Assembly: GCF_020360975.1 (NCBI RefSeq)
Contig: NW_025408682.1
Span: 62,001 to 126,000 of the forward strand
DNA: 64,000 nt
Reading direction: 5' to 3'
DNA from: Hirsutella rhossiliensis
Taxonomy: Eukaryota; Ascomycota; Sordariomycetes; Hypocreales; Ophiocordycipitaceae
Every line of letters begins with the position of its first letter. Position 1 is the first letter of the stretch. Below, in pieces: positions 1-11,189 of the stretch. The notes beneath the pieces are model-generated. The model did not search any database, was not told the origin of the DNA, and saw only the letters and a program-made list of their open reading frames with translations. The position numbers and the translations under genes were made by a program.

Positions 1-683
1 CCAATATTATAGACGTAACGGACACAAACTCGGGGAAACAGGCGAGCGACTTGTTGGTCTCGTTACCTTGACAGAGTGAATTTTGCATCACACTTTACCC
101 AAAGTAGAGAGGGAGATGTTGGTGGCTGCAGCGACAGCAGGAAGCGAACGAATAGCTGACGGTCCCATGGACAGTTGACCCAATGAACGACCAACATCGT
201 GGACGCGTTAGGCAAGGTACAGTAGACAACCACGCACGGCATGACCCATTGGTTTCCTTTATTTTCCTTTTCAGCCCCGCCCAGCACGGCACGGCACGAC
301 GCTTTCTTTGTTCCCCTTGGTTGCTTAGCACACGACGGCGTCTGCAGTTAGGCGTGGAGGGGCTGGGCAGGTTACGCCAAAAGGCGGGTAAGCAAACCGG
401 GCCGCTCTCCGTGCCCTTTGCCTACTGCTCGACCGGACGTACGTTTTCTCCCCGCCTGGCCAGCAATGCTTCCTCTGGTCAAGGCATCCAATCCCGTCAA
501 TACGCGTCGGATGCATTACGGACATGCGCCACCCAGCATACGGACATTATTTGGATAAGAACTGACAGCCTTGCGGGGGACAGCGGGGGGGCTCGATCAA
601 CGGTAGGCAGCAGTCAGACCCATGGCAGTCTTGGCAGCGGGGAGTCCGATGAAACGGTGGATCTTTGACATGATATGATCCTC

Positions 684-985
684 GTATAAAAGTACTTTAT
701 ACTTACGTCCTCGCTGTTACTTGAAGGGCGCCATAGGGAGTGGCCCCGGCGCCCGGAGCACAAGCCATAGCGCCACAGGCGCTGTCACCCCCGTCCTTAG
801 AGGACGGGGCATGGATAGCCCGCGCTATCGGAAGCGTGTCTGGCTTTAATTAATAACGACTTCCTTAGATGTGCAGTAATTAAGTCAGCACACCTAGCTT
901 CCGGCACCCCCTACTTTACGAGTGACACTGTCAGAGCAGAAATGGACTTGAAATACGCGTTCATAACACTTTAAAAGGGGGTGCC
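684..985. repeat. Cluster of inverted repeats / hairpins
   Basis: Successive inverted repeats, read directly: a near-palindrome at 684-702; GGGCGCC/GGCGCCC around 726-754; AGCGCC-ACA-GGCGCT near 769-783; a 9-bp stem with 3-nt loop at 789-809 (CCCCGTCCT/AGGACGGGG); GATAGC-CCGC-GCTATC near 815-830; GGAAG/CTTCC arms near 831-866; TGAC-ACT-GTCA near 924-934; and a 10-bp perfect pair GGCACCCCCT (903-912) with AGGGGGTGCC (976-985). No T-run follows, so it is not a bacterial-type terminator. Function unknown. Confidence 0.5.
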
Positions 986-3351
986 CCTATTTTGTCTGGT
1001 GTAGCGATATTCCACTAGCTTTACAGTTGTAAGCCCGGTTGTAATGGGTAGTTAGACTTCTGCGCATCTATAAAGATGCTATCATGTGGCTCGGCAAGCG
1101 CAAGAAACAGGAGATAAGGAGATTATTAGAGAACCAAGGGGGGCGGGCTGCTGTACCATACTCCGGAAAGAATATACAAGGTCTCGAATATATTTTTCGA
1201 GTGAGAAGCGGCAGGCGAATTGCGCACGATCCTACAAGACAAGTGAAAAAAATTAGCTCTAACTCTTTGGATAGGGGACGGACCCGCGAGGCGTTTACAG
1301 ATGGGTCAGCGTTGGGTGAATTAAACCCCATTTTTCGCGCCAAAAATGTGAACGGCAGGCATCTCTACTGCCGCTGGGGTGCATTGCACTTGTAGTAATT
1401 TGTTGGAAAGCGTCAACACTCCATGCGTCTTTCAAGTATACAGACGTCCTCGGCGATATGAGAGCTTGCTCGGCTCCGCCTGCGCCGCCGGCTGTAGTTC
1501 CATCTCACTTCCTTTGGGGGTCATTGATTGCCTGAAAGGCCAGAACGAATTGGGCTTGGCTTTTGTCCGTTTTTCTCCTTAAATATAATCCTTCCGCCCT
1601 CGAATTTTTGCTCACATCTCTGCGCAATGAATGGTATTGGCAAACCAGTTCCATTGTCCCGGCTTAAACTGAGGTCTTGAAGAGAAAGGCCTCTGGGCTA
1701 TTTTGATTACGGATGGACAATGTCATAAGCACGCTAACCCTGAGGTCCGGGAACTTGATATTGCGCACGCGGTTCACTAGGTAGGGAGACGCCTATCTGT
1801 GAAATCATGCTCAACTTAGTAGAAACGCCTAGGTGGACCGCGTTGGACGTGCTTGCCGGCAATTCCGGGTGGATGATCTTGTGTAGGCCGATGTCGATGA
1901 GTATGAGGCTAGACGTGAGTGAGTGCATAGCGTCGGATGGGGGGGACTCAAAGGCATCTTCGTCTCCGAGCCCAAGGACGAGTAATACAATAAAGTTGTC
2001 GTCATCGACGAAGCCTCACCGTACCGCTCGATAATCGCCAGGCTCGGGATCTTTGTCAAAAAATATGCACCGACGCGATTGTCGTACGGTCTTGCAGCCA
2101 GAGTCGGACGCGATCTCGGGGACACTCTGGGCGCCATGAAGATGGGGCTCATGATCAAGCATGACGGGGTGATCTTGGGACGGCGGCGAGCGAGTGCATG
2201 TACGTCATACCGGATAGGAGACGCCGATCAACGACGGCCATCTTATAACATATTTGGGGGCGAGTTCGAGGGCTTGGTCAACAAGCGTATAACAGTCTGG
2301 GCTTGCGTGCCTCGGGAGCAAGCACGGGATATTAGGACTAACACGTGCGCGAAGATTACTACGTAGTGTGCCACATGCTACCTCAGTTTCATAGTCAGGG
2401 CCACGAACGAGCGCGACAACGAGTTCATGTACAGGGATCCTGACTCAATTCCTGTTCTATTTAGAAGCAACGCTAAAGAGAGCGCGAATGTACAGATTAA
2501 GTCAAAGGTTGGCGAGACGTCTGAGCAAGGTGTGCAAGCCCGGAGCGTAACGGCTTGGAAGTATGGGGGCCCAAGCTAAACATGGTGGTGTCCGTGCCCC
2601 CCCAAAGCTGCCCCGTGCTCTTGTGCGATTCGTATGCTGGGGCTGGGGATTGCGCGTTATACGCGTTGTGCTAGGTGTTACTCCCCTCCCCCTCTCGTTC
2701 CTCCCCAGTCGACGTTACGAGGATTATTGCTTGGCCGGCATAGCATCGGCAAGTCCATGCCAACTTGCCGAGGCGGATTAGCTATGCGGTGCCAGCAGGA
2801 ATTATAGATAAGCTGGACGAGCCTGGTGTTCCAAGTTTAATTACCATACTGATATGTAACCCGGCATTACGAAATCAGAAGAGTATGTAACGGAACACGT
2901 AATACGTCGGCGGACTATTCTTACACTATGCTCTGGGTATGAAAGTTACGACTTTAAGGGCTTTTACGTAAGGAAAGCGTATTCGGTTGCAATTACGTTC
3001 CCGGTCTGGCACAGGCGCTGGAAAAGACACTCGCTGCTTAAGATGAACGTATGAGACAATGCACAGAGAAGATGAAACGTTGAGTTATTTACTCCGGCGC
3101 AATCATCCATCATACTGGCTTTATACTGCATTCAGGGTAGATGTTATAAGTCGAACCTGAGTAGCGTTTGTTTCCTCCCGGTTTCATGAATCTACGAGCT
3201 GTATTAACGATATCATCGGCGACCATGAAATACAGCAACGAGAGAAGGTGGCAAAACTAGCGCACGGCCATTTGCTGTAGTCATACATAAATCTCGTGAA
3301 GGACCATCAGACCACGAAGGTGGATGAGATTTAGCTAGTGGCTACAATCTA

Positions 3352-3567
3352 GTGTCGAGGATGAGTGGGTTAGGGTGGCGGACGGCATCGGAAGCTGACG
3401 CAACGAGCGACGGTGAAACAATAGTGCTCTTCAGCATAGATTACATTATAAAGATCTGGGACTTGGGCCGTGTCCGAAGGTCTGCGCAGAAGCACGCATT
3501 TAAGCAGAAGAGCTCCCTGGCAATTTTCAGTCAGCTGCATCTGAGTCCAGACCAACTAAATATCTAA
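3352..3567 (+). pseudogene. Possible WD40-like fragment
   Basis: A 71-codon open frame. Its middle contains a segment ending IIKIWDLG, which resembles the end of a WD40 blade (hydrophobic-K-hydrophobic-W-D). Only one such motif is visible and the flanks do not look like further blades, so this may be a relic of a WD-repeat gene or coincidence. No start context or intron signals were recognised. Confidence 0.15.
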
Positions 3568-3711
3568 TATTACCCTTAGTTCGTTCTGACGATCCATCGA
3601 GGCTTAAATTTAACTGACAGTCCATGCAGAAGACACAGTCAAAATCGAACATTTACAGTTCTTAGCATCACCTCGGGAACACACATCGACCCTCAGCCCC
3701 GGCTATAGAAG

Positions 3712-4116
3712 ATGAAATTTTCAGTCACTGTTCTGTCGGTCCTTATTGGGCTTGGAATGGCTGGCCCAGTTCCAGTCAAACAGCTGCAGCAGCGACAACT
3801 GGGTGCTCTTCTTGGTGGCATTCTCGGCGGTGCCGGCGGTGCTGGTGCCTCAGCTGGAGATTCTGGCAACGCAGCCGCCAATGCTGGCAACGCCGCCGGA
3901 GGTTCTGGCGACGCAGCCGACGGTGCTGACGCGGACGGGACCCAGGCCGAGGCTGCCCAGGGTGGGGGGGGAGCGGCTCAAGGGGCGGGTACTCTGGCTG
4001 ATGGGATCACCAACACCGTTAACAATGCTAAAAACGGCGGTGCTGGGTTGGGCCAGTCGATCCCGGAGATCGTCCAGGGCGGTTTGGCTCTCGGGGGCCT
4101 CAAGAAGGCGTCTTAA
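3712..4116 (+). CDS. Small secreted Gly/Ala-rich protein (134 aa)
   Basis: Best protein-coding candidate in the window. The protein starts MKFSVTVLSVLIGLGMAG: a lysine, then a hydrophobic core at residues 4-16 and small residues at 16-18, which fits a signal peptide cut near residue 17 or 18. A short basic/Gln-rich stretch follows (residues 22-29, KQLQQRQ), where a Kex2-like cut after the arginine is conceivable. Residues 30 to about 95 are dominated by Gly, Ala, Asp and Asn; the last 40 residues are mildly amphipathic. There is no cysteine and no tryptophan. The start context is AGAAGATGA, the codon pattern is GC3-rich, there is no intron, and the frame ends in TAA. It lies about 1 kb from a solo LTR and 1.9 kb from the RIPed block. 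Low-complexity secreted proteins of this size include wall proteins and effector candidates; I do not recognise the family. Confidence 0.7.
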   Translation: MKFSVTVLSVLIGLGMAGPVPVKQLQQRQLGALLGGILGGAGGAGASAGDSGNAAANAGNAAGGSGDAADGADADGTQAEAAQGGGGAAQGAGTLADGITNTVNNAKNGGAGLGQSIPEIVQGGLALGGLKKAS

Positions 4117-5090
4117 GGGACCACCGCGCCAACGCTGAATAATGTAATTTTGACGTCAACTTAAATGAATGAAGTTGCTGTTGAACTACTATGCAGTATC
4201 TGAAATCTGGAGTCAGACCGCCCTTTGTAAAGCCAGTGAGTGAGATTAGATCTAGCTAGAACGGGCTGGAGTTCAATGAGCGATATAAAGCAGTTTTTTT
4301 TTAATTCGGCCATCTACCAATCCTCGTAGTTCGACACTGAGTATAAAGAAAGACAACTGAATCAGACGCCGAGAAGACTTTCGCGTTTATCTTTATGTGG
4401 TACATTTTAGAAGCCAGAGTCATTATTGACGGACTTGCCCCCTTAGCCGTGCCTAGTTGGGCGTTTAGCCATGTGTCGATGGCCCACCTGCCCGAAGCTC
4501 CAAAAAGACTATTTACTCAACGAGCCTTGAATATTTGTCACCGTGGCAGACTCAAGCAGATGAGCTGATGCCCCCGCTATGCACAAATTAAGGGGCACAC
4601 GGCCTATACCGGACAGACCCGTCGCTAAACTATTTGCCCTCTTACATGACCTATACAAAGTTCTCCAAGCGCAAAAAGCTTCAAAAATCCGGCAGGTTGT
4701 ATCTTACGCACAAGTCTCCATTGTAATTGACTTGGCTCGGCAGCAGCCAGCCTATCAAGTTGTCGTCCCTCCTTCTACGATGTTACAGAGCAAGTCAACT
4801 GCGTGAACTACTAAGGAGGCCTGATCTTAACAACTCGAGGACCACCCAATTTTGGCTTTATGTGTTGTAGTGTCGTATTGCATAACAGTAAACGGTGTAT
4901 TATTCAACTGTCATTCGATCCACATTTCATCCCCATGCCACGTGCGGCCCAGGACCGTACTTTATGTTGCAAGGAAGCAACCATGTACCTGTACGGAGCT
5001 CAAGCTTTGTCAAGCTATCTTGAGGCCTCGTACCTCTGGAGTCGAATATAGGTACTGAGTATAGAATATTCGCAGTATAGGTAAGAGATA
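4117..5090. other. Normal-composition intergenic stretch
   Basis: Downstream of the secreted-protein gene, with an A/T-rich 3' flank near 4138-4170 and a T-run near 4294-4303. One open frame at 4579-4806 (75 codons, +) encodes a soluble helical-looking peptide with no recognised motif. Two overlapping frames near 4852-5058 are unsupported. No structural RNA seen. Confidence 0.4.
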
Positions 5091-5095
5091 GAAAC

Positions 5096-5381
5096 TGTTA
5101 AGGAGAGTGGGCATAAGGGGCCACAGTCATGCCTAGTAGACCTAATAGTTATATATATGGAAGCCTACCTAACTAAAATAACTCCCCTAGCTTAAGGATA
5201 TTATATAGGCTTAACTTAGGTATAGGAATATCTTAATGCCCTCTTTTAGCTAGCTATATATAGTTACTATACCTATATAAGCCCCTCCCTTATCCTAATA
5301 GATAGACTAAGATATATATTACTAAATTTACCTTTCTATGCCCCTATTTCTTCTACTGTGCTCTCAAGCCCCTGCTTGAGA
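5096..5381 (+). mobile_element. Solo LTR of Copia-C (286 bp)
   Basis: Starts TGTTAAGGAGAG and ends GCTTGAGA. It is flanked by a perfect 5-bp target duplication, GAAAC at 5091-5095 and 5382-5386. It aligns end to end, with no length change, to the LTR at 6412-6697. It sits in normal-composition DNA but is AT-rich itself, so it was RIPed or derives from a RIPed copy. No internal sequence remains between the duplications, as expected after LTR-LTR recombination. Confidence 0.85.
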
Positions 5382-5386
5382 GAAAC

Positions 5387-6003
5387 AATGTGTAACTTTA
5401 GACGCATAATGCACTTAGCCTTATCCAGACTCTACTCGTACCTATCTCGGCTTAACAATTCCCATCCCTCAACATCCGGGCAACTGCCTCAGACAAGCTT
5501 TCTCCTTCGCGGTGCACCGCTGGTGCTCGACCTCCCTGCGAGCCCCCTTGATGCGAAATGTCGGGCACCGCTTATGTCAGCTCCTTTTCCCGGCTCGGTG
5601 GGCAGCCGGCCGGGGCCGAGTCAGGGCTGTTGACCTCATTTTCTGGTCGCTCTATGGGTCACAGGCTGAGGATAGTGGATTGCTTGGTCCGCCATCAAGC
5701 TGTTGCCGCACAGCAATCTTGGTAGTGTACATGTGTCGGGAACCCTAGTTCCATGTCTTCTGTCATCGGCACCTTGGCCGAGTGGCTTGCGAAGTTGGCA
5801 AACGAATGAGGTGTTGCAGGCACCGCCGTGAAAGGCGTCGAGATTCTTCGGGTGGAGTTTGACCCCCTTCGAAGGCAGAGGCAAAGTGCCAGTACCAGGG
5901 GGCGTTCCCGGCGCCAAAGGTGAGCCGCCATCACGACGGCCAGAGATTCTGCTGATCTTAGAAGGGCCAGAAACTTGCCGTTTATTGCTAGAGTCGACAT
6001 GCT
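5387..6003. other. Normal-composition island before the RIP boundary
   Basis: CA and TG are frequent again here. Minus-strand frames (5917-5636 and 6000-5695) read low-complexity Ser/Pro/Gly-rich peptides. One could be the end of a gene cut off at 6003, but no domain is recognisable. Composition changes abruptly just after 6003. Confidence 0.35.
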
Positions 6004-6411
6004 TTGTAGTATAAGAGTAATCAGCCTAATTAATATAAAGAAGAGAGAACTAGCTATTTAGGGCTCTAATATAAGTTGTATATAAGCTACTAGAAGCTCT
6101 ATACTCCTAGGAAATATAGTCGTATAATCGTTATAATAAGAAGGAAAATAAATAAATTATAATTTTTAAAACCTTAGAGCTCTCTATAATATAACTTTAG
6201 ATAAGTAAACGGGTATATTAGCAACGCCGATTTACTTTCTAGGATATAAGTAGAAAGATATTATACTTTATTAATACTTTATATATCTTATTAATATTAA
6301 CGATTTATATTATATATTAATAGATTTATATAATCTATAAACGAAAAAGGAATAGCTTTATAACTAAAGTAGAAGAGTACTACTATTTATATAATAGTAT
6401 ATTATTATTTA
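6004..6411. other. RIPed AT-rich sequence, unidentified
   Basis: Extremely AT-rich, with almost no CA or TG. No readable coding frame or repeat partner was recognised in the window. Its last five bases (ATTTA, 6407-6411) directly precede the Copia-C LTR and should be one half of that element's target duplication; the other half was not found. Confidence 0.4.
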
Positions 6412-6697
6412 TATTAAGGAGAGTAAGTATAAGAGGCTAAAGTTATACCTAGTAGACCTAATAGTTATATATAAGGAAGCCTACCTAACTAATATAACTC
6501 CCCTAGCCTAAGGATACTATATAGGCTTAACTTAGGTATAGGAATATCTTAATGCCCTCCTTTAGCTAGCTATATATAGTTGCTATACGTATATAAGCCC
6601 CTCCCTTATCTTAATAGATAGACTAAGATATATATTATAAAATTTATCTTTCTATGCCCCTACTTCTTTTACTATGCTCTTAAGCCCCTACTTAAGA
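6412..6697 (+). repeat. 5' LTR of Copia-C (286 bp)
   Basis: Same length and order as the solo LTR at 5096-5381. It begins TATTAAGGAGAG, where TG has become TA by a RIP-type change, and ends CTTAAGA. A primer-binding site and gag/protease/integrase remnants follow, so it is a 5' LTR. No matching 3' LTR was found in the window. Confidence 0.85.
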
Positions 6698-6710
6698 GTT
6701 ATAAGCCTAG
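6698..6710 (+). other. Primer-binding site, initiator tRNA-Met half type
   Basis: GTTATAAGCCTAG lies directly against the LTR. With two RIP-type changes undone the core is GTTATGAGCCC, the complement of the anticodon-arm segment of eukaryotic initiator tRNA-Met. Copia-type elements are known to prime from a half tRNA-iMet. The same sequence follows the LTR-type ends at 17558, 44862 and 50700. Confidence 0.7.
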
Positions 6711-9025
6711 TCTATATAGCTAGATTATCTTTTACCCGCCGATATTACCTTTAAAGCTATTTACGAGCTATTAACGCCGTTATAACGCTTAAATTATAGT
6801 ATTAAGGCAAGGAACCTAGCTATACTAAGGGGCACTACTAGAAATATATAAATTATATAAATTACGTATCCCTTAAAGAAGGATATTACTTATTAAGCTA
6901 GAACCCTTAATTTTCCTAAGATAATATTAAAGGAAGTAAGAAGGGATAATTATATTATAAGACTAAAGGAAAGCCTCGATTAGACCTTATAGATTAAGGG
7001 GATTAAATCGTAGGCTTAGACTTACGAGATTTAAGAATATACTAACTTAGACGGTATAAAGGAGCTTAAATAGCCCTAATAGCCGGACTAAGAGCAATTT
7101 ATTATTAACCTTAGAGGGAGACCTTTTTAACGAGAAGATAAAACCGAGGCCACGTTCCTTATAAGGCGAATAGGCTATAATAAACGATACTAAGATATAA
7201 AGGACTTCTTTCGTAACCTTAAGAAAAGGTTCTAGCTATAATTCGATTGCTATAAGGTCTAATAAAAGGCCTTAATCGCACTTAAAGAATTAATTAAGAA
7301 AACGATTAGTAAAGGGCTTTAAGGGGCAACCCTAATATATAATAGCCTAAGAGAGAAAATTAAGGAATTAAAGAAGTAAGCCCTACCTTTAAGGGCAAAG
7401 GAGAAAAGGCTAATTTATAAGAGATATATAAACTCTATTAATAAAAAAGGTATACGAGACTAGAAAGCATAGGTATAATAGCTCGACTAAATTATTATAG
7501 ATTTACGAGACCTTAAGGTCGATATACTTAACGATATAAGAATTAAATAGGACTTTCTTATAGCGGTAGATAAGTAGGACCTATATTAATATATAATAAT
7601 AAGGGCTCTTAACCTCTATAATAAAAGATATAGTAAAGATTAACTTCCCTTAAGGAACCTAATCGCTAACTTTAAATAAGAATATACTTATAAAAAGAAG
7701 TTATAACTACTTATAAAAAGGGGAAGCGCTAATTAAATCTCTAGGAAAATAGATAACTAAGCTAAATACGCTAGCTATAAGTAGCACGTTAATAGCTTAA
7801 TAAGCTAGTAGGAAAATTACTACTTACTATAGGTAATACTTAATAAGAAGCCCTTAATAAGCTAGAAATATAGTAATTTAGCTAAATAAAATATCGAAAA
7901 ATAGCTAAAGGACTATCTAGATAAGAAAGCGAAATATATAGCCTCGACCCTTAATTCCTACCTTAAAGGAAGAGAACTAATAGATACTATTATTAGTAAT
8001 AATAAGCTAGGAAAGACTATTAATACGGTTACTCTATCTAAAGTAAATATAGCTATTAAGGGAACGCTATTACTTACTAATAAATTAATATATAACTTAG
8101 GGGCCGATATTAACCTCTTTAATAACCTAGGTTAGTTCTAGGAAGGAACCTTTAAGTAGGTTTTAACGACGAAGTCTAAGTTAAAGACTAAGCCTTTAAG
8201 GTATAAAGAATAAGAATAGTAGTTATCCTTATAATTAATAATAGAAAGATAACTCTATTAAATACCTACTTTATCTTAAAAATACTAATAAGTATCTTCT
8301 TAGCTAGGCTAAGGATAATAGTAGGGATATTCTAAAACTAGCTCTTAAGATATATCTATTTAGAACCTATAAAAGAGATTCTTCTCGTCTATAAAGATAC
8401 TATAGCGGTCTCTCCTAGTTTTATTCAGAACCTATAAAGGAGGTTCGTATTAAACTAACCGACTTCGAAGGTTAATTTATAATAGAAACACTCCTATAGC
8501 GTAAATAGGTATTCGTAGTTATATAAGCGCCTAAGCTACTAACTAAGGGGGTAGGTAACCTATAGTATCGCCGCCTTAGGTATCTTAGTCTAGGATTACT
8601 AAAGAAGCTATTAAAAGCCTACTTAAGTACTAAGCTTTAAGGCCCTATAATATATAGTTATTAGATATATATAATAAGGAAAGCTAAGAGGGAAGTCTTA
8701 AGAAAAATACTATCTTTAAAGCCTAAAGGTCTAGGGGTATAAGTTAGCTTTAACCTTTACCCTAGCCCTATAATAGTATATAACGGGGAAAAGAACTTCG
8801 CTTTATTTACTTATATAGATATATCTATAAGGTTCTATTACTTAATAAAAAGAAAAATAAGTATTAAGGATATCTTTAATAACTTTATATCGTTACTTAA
8901 GACTTAATATAAAGTTAAAATAACTATATTAGTTATTAATATAAAAAGGGCCTTTTTAATAATAAAATAAATAAATTATATAACTAATAAAAGGATATAA
9001 TATTATAGGATACCTTATAGTCGAT
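6711..9025 (+). pseudogene. Copia-C gag, protease and integrase N-part, RIPed
   Basis: Plus-strand remnant of a Ty1/Copia polyprotein. A gag-like helical stretch with many Gln/Trp-type stops covers about 6900-8000. A protease active-site remnant reads GADINLF (about 8100-8125), matching D-S/T-G-A followed by hydrophobics. A GAG-pre-integrase segment around 8560-8720 keeps the R-R-L-x-x-L-S-x-G-L pattern. An integrase core start follows (about 8780-9020), including FTYIDIS and FYYLIKRK. Stops lie almost only at former CAA, CAG and TGG codons. Reading stops near 9025, where unrelated sequence begins; the rest of pol was not found, so the element is broken or continues beyond later insertions. 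The domain order (integrase before RT) could not be completed, so Copia rests on the integrase style and the shared PBS. Confidence 0.6.
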
Positions 9026-9700
9026 AATCTAGGTACCTATAACGATATCTACTTCCTTTAGGGAAGTTACCCTTAACTCCTTAAAGCTCCCCGCGGAAGA
9101 AGGAACCTAGAAGCTACCGGGTAAACTCTAGGAAATTACCCGGAAATCCTAGAAATAATAACTAAGCGGATTATATAGATATTTTTTAGAGATTTCCCCT
9201 AGGGATATATTATATAGGGAATATACTACGATTTCCTAAGTAATAATAGCTCCTTAAGGACTATACTAATATTTCCTTAAGAAGTTACTATAAGAATATA
9301 GTAGGGAAATTATAGAGAAATACCTATACTTACCTAGGGAAAATACTAGGAAATACCGCTAATATACTATACTACTATCTAACGATTATAAGGTTAAGAT
9401 ATTACTCGGTTAAAGCCTTAAGTAAGGTCTTATACTCGCTATAGTATATATAAAGGATAGAGAACCCGCTAAATCTTAGGCGGGTAAAGAAAAATATAAA
9501 TAGTTATTACTACTCTTACTTTAACTTATAAGACTAGTAGCTAGTCTATATTTAACGCGCGTAATAATATATAGTAGCTAGTCTATATAATACGTTTAAC
9601 TATATATAGTAGCTAGTTCGTTTAATTACCTATTAGACCTATACTAAATCTAAGTAAATAGTAAGGTTAAAGTACTAGCCTTATACTAAGGGACTAGTAT
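9026..9700. other. RIPed sequence of unknown origin with short tandem repeats
   Basis: Begins where Copia-C integrase stops. At about 9534-9618 the unit TAGTAGCTAGT occurs three times at roughly 35-bp spacing. The surrounding 500 bp contain repeated short G-rich patches such as ACCCGG and GGAAAT. It could be the 5' LTR/leader of the element whose internal part follows, but no second copy was found near 29.7-30.1 kb. Confidence 0.35.
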
Positions 9701-10893
9701 ATAATAAATAGTAGTAATTCTAATTCCCTTAACTATCTATTTTCTTAACGTTTATATTTAGTAGAATAAAAGATAAAGAATAAGGAAAGGGATAAGTTAA
9801 CCTTAACCTATAAACCTTAATATCTTCTTAGGAAGAAAGCTCTTACTCGCGTACTAAAGAATACTAGCTTCTTAATCTCTTTTTATAGAAGAAATACTTA
9901 GGGAAGTCTAGATAAAGGTAGAACTTTAACGTATTAAAGCTTAAGTATTATAGAGCTTCTATTAGCGGTTAAAAAGATACTTATTTCTAGGATATTTCCT
10001 ATTAAGTTCCTATAAAAATAAAAGATAGCTAGATCGCTTACCTTAGTAGTAGGAACAACGCTTAAAGGAATTAAGAGCGGAACTTCTATAATATAACTTA
10101 CTAGCTTACCTAGCTAATTATTAAGGCTTATAAGAAAGAATTAATAACCTAGAATACGTTCTAATAATAAGGTAATATTAGCTATAAGTAATAGAGCTAT
10201 ATAGAAATCGGTATAGTATAGCTTCCCTTACCTTACCTTAACTACCTTTATTAAAAGGATAAAGCCCTAGAAGTTTACTAAGAAGTTCGCTAAACTATAA
10301 TAAATAAAATAAAGAAGAACCTTTAAATAATACTACCCTTAGCGGTACGTTCGCGATAATAACCCTAGCGAACTAGCTAGTAAGTTTAACTATAAAAGAA
10401 GCTCTTATAAGACTACTAGTAAAAGCTATAGTAAGAGAAACTAAGGATAATACTACCGTAAACCCTCCTTAAGCACCCTTAGTATATATTAAACTAAAGG
10501 ATATAGGGAAGTTTAACCCTACTAGCCCCTTTAATATAACGTTCGACGTCCTTAAAGAAACTAAGAAAATAATTATATATAGAAGCATCGATCGATTTAT
10601 CGATTCCTTAAAGTAGGTAGCTATCCGCGGACTAAAATACGTTAATAATCTAATAATATTAATTCCTAGCTTACTTTATAGAACCGCTATAAAATATTAT
10701 TCTAGCGATCTTAGTAAATCTAACTAAGCTATACTTTATACCTTAGATAAAGGATATACCGCTTAGTATACTAAACTATAAAAACGCTTTACTATCTAGC
10801 TAAAAGTAGCTTTAAGATCGTTATAAATAGAATAATTTACTACCTTAGATATTATAAATAGAGCCGACTTTTATAAATAGATATTAAAGCTCT
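9701..10893 (+). pseudogene. RIPed coding remnant, probable gag (continues at 17169)
   Basis: A plus-strand frame interrupted mainly at former Gln/Trp codons, helical and Lys/Gln-rich in composition, suggestive of gag. It is split by the young Copia insertion (TSD GCTCT at 10889-10893 and 17164-17168) and resumes at 17169. It lies upstream of the Gypsy-K pol on the same strand, so it may be that element's gag, but no zinc knuckle or diagnostic motif was found. Confidence 0.3.
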
Positions 10894-11189
10894 TGTGGGT
10901 AGGCACCTGCGGCAGCTGCTGCAATGAGACGGTACTAGGGTTAACCTGATGTTGTATTCGTCTTGATTCTCTATCTAAGGAGGCAGAGGCCAGCGTGGAG
11001 AAAGGGGGCAGCTGCTGCAATGAGACGGTACTAGGGTTAACCTGATGTTGTATTCGTCTTGATTCTCTATCTAAGGAGGCAGAGGCCAGCGTGGAGAAAG
11101 GGGGCACGCTGCCCTCAGCCGCACACGTGACCGTACGGGTCACGTGCCAACCATGGTTGGTCACACCACTAGATAGATACATTCCTACA
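10894..11189 (-). repeat. 3' LTR with 96-bp tandem duplication (296 bp)
   Basis: Runs from TGTGGGTAGG to CATTCCTACA in plus-strand reading. It is 97 bp longer than the other LTR: one extra G near the start and a perfect 96-bp tandem copy (unit starts at 10911 and 11007). The junction has GGCA microhomology. It contains CACGTGACC/GGTCACGTG arms (11124-11132, 11138-11146) and the palindrome CCAACCATGGTTGG (11147-11160). Confidence 0.95.

Larger units (their letters stand above)
1..3711. other. Normal-composition region, no convincing gene
   Basis: Balanced base composition with abundant CA and TG, so no RIP. Open frames exist at 183-668 (161 codons, +), 1084-1395 (103 codons, +), 2079-2366 (95 codons, +) and 2563-2781 (+). 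None shows a recognisable domain, a convincing start context or introns I can support. A stop-interrupted stretch around 1740-2600 has locally protein-like composition and may be a decayed gene. The region could also hold spliced genes whose exons I cannot join by eye. Confidence 0.5.

Noticed and set aside
183..668. 161-codon open frame as a gene
   Set aside because: No domain, atypical composition (Arg/Ser/Gly/His mixture as in chance frames of GC-rich DNA), overlapping open frames on the other strand, and no usable start context.
9534..9618. CRISPR-like array
   Set aside because: Only three short imperfect repeats in RIPed fungal DNA, with AT-rich spacers that are themselves similar; a decayed tandem repeat.
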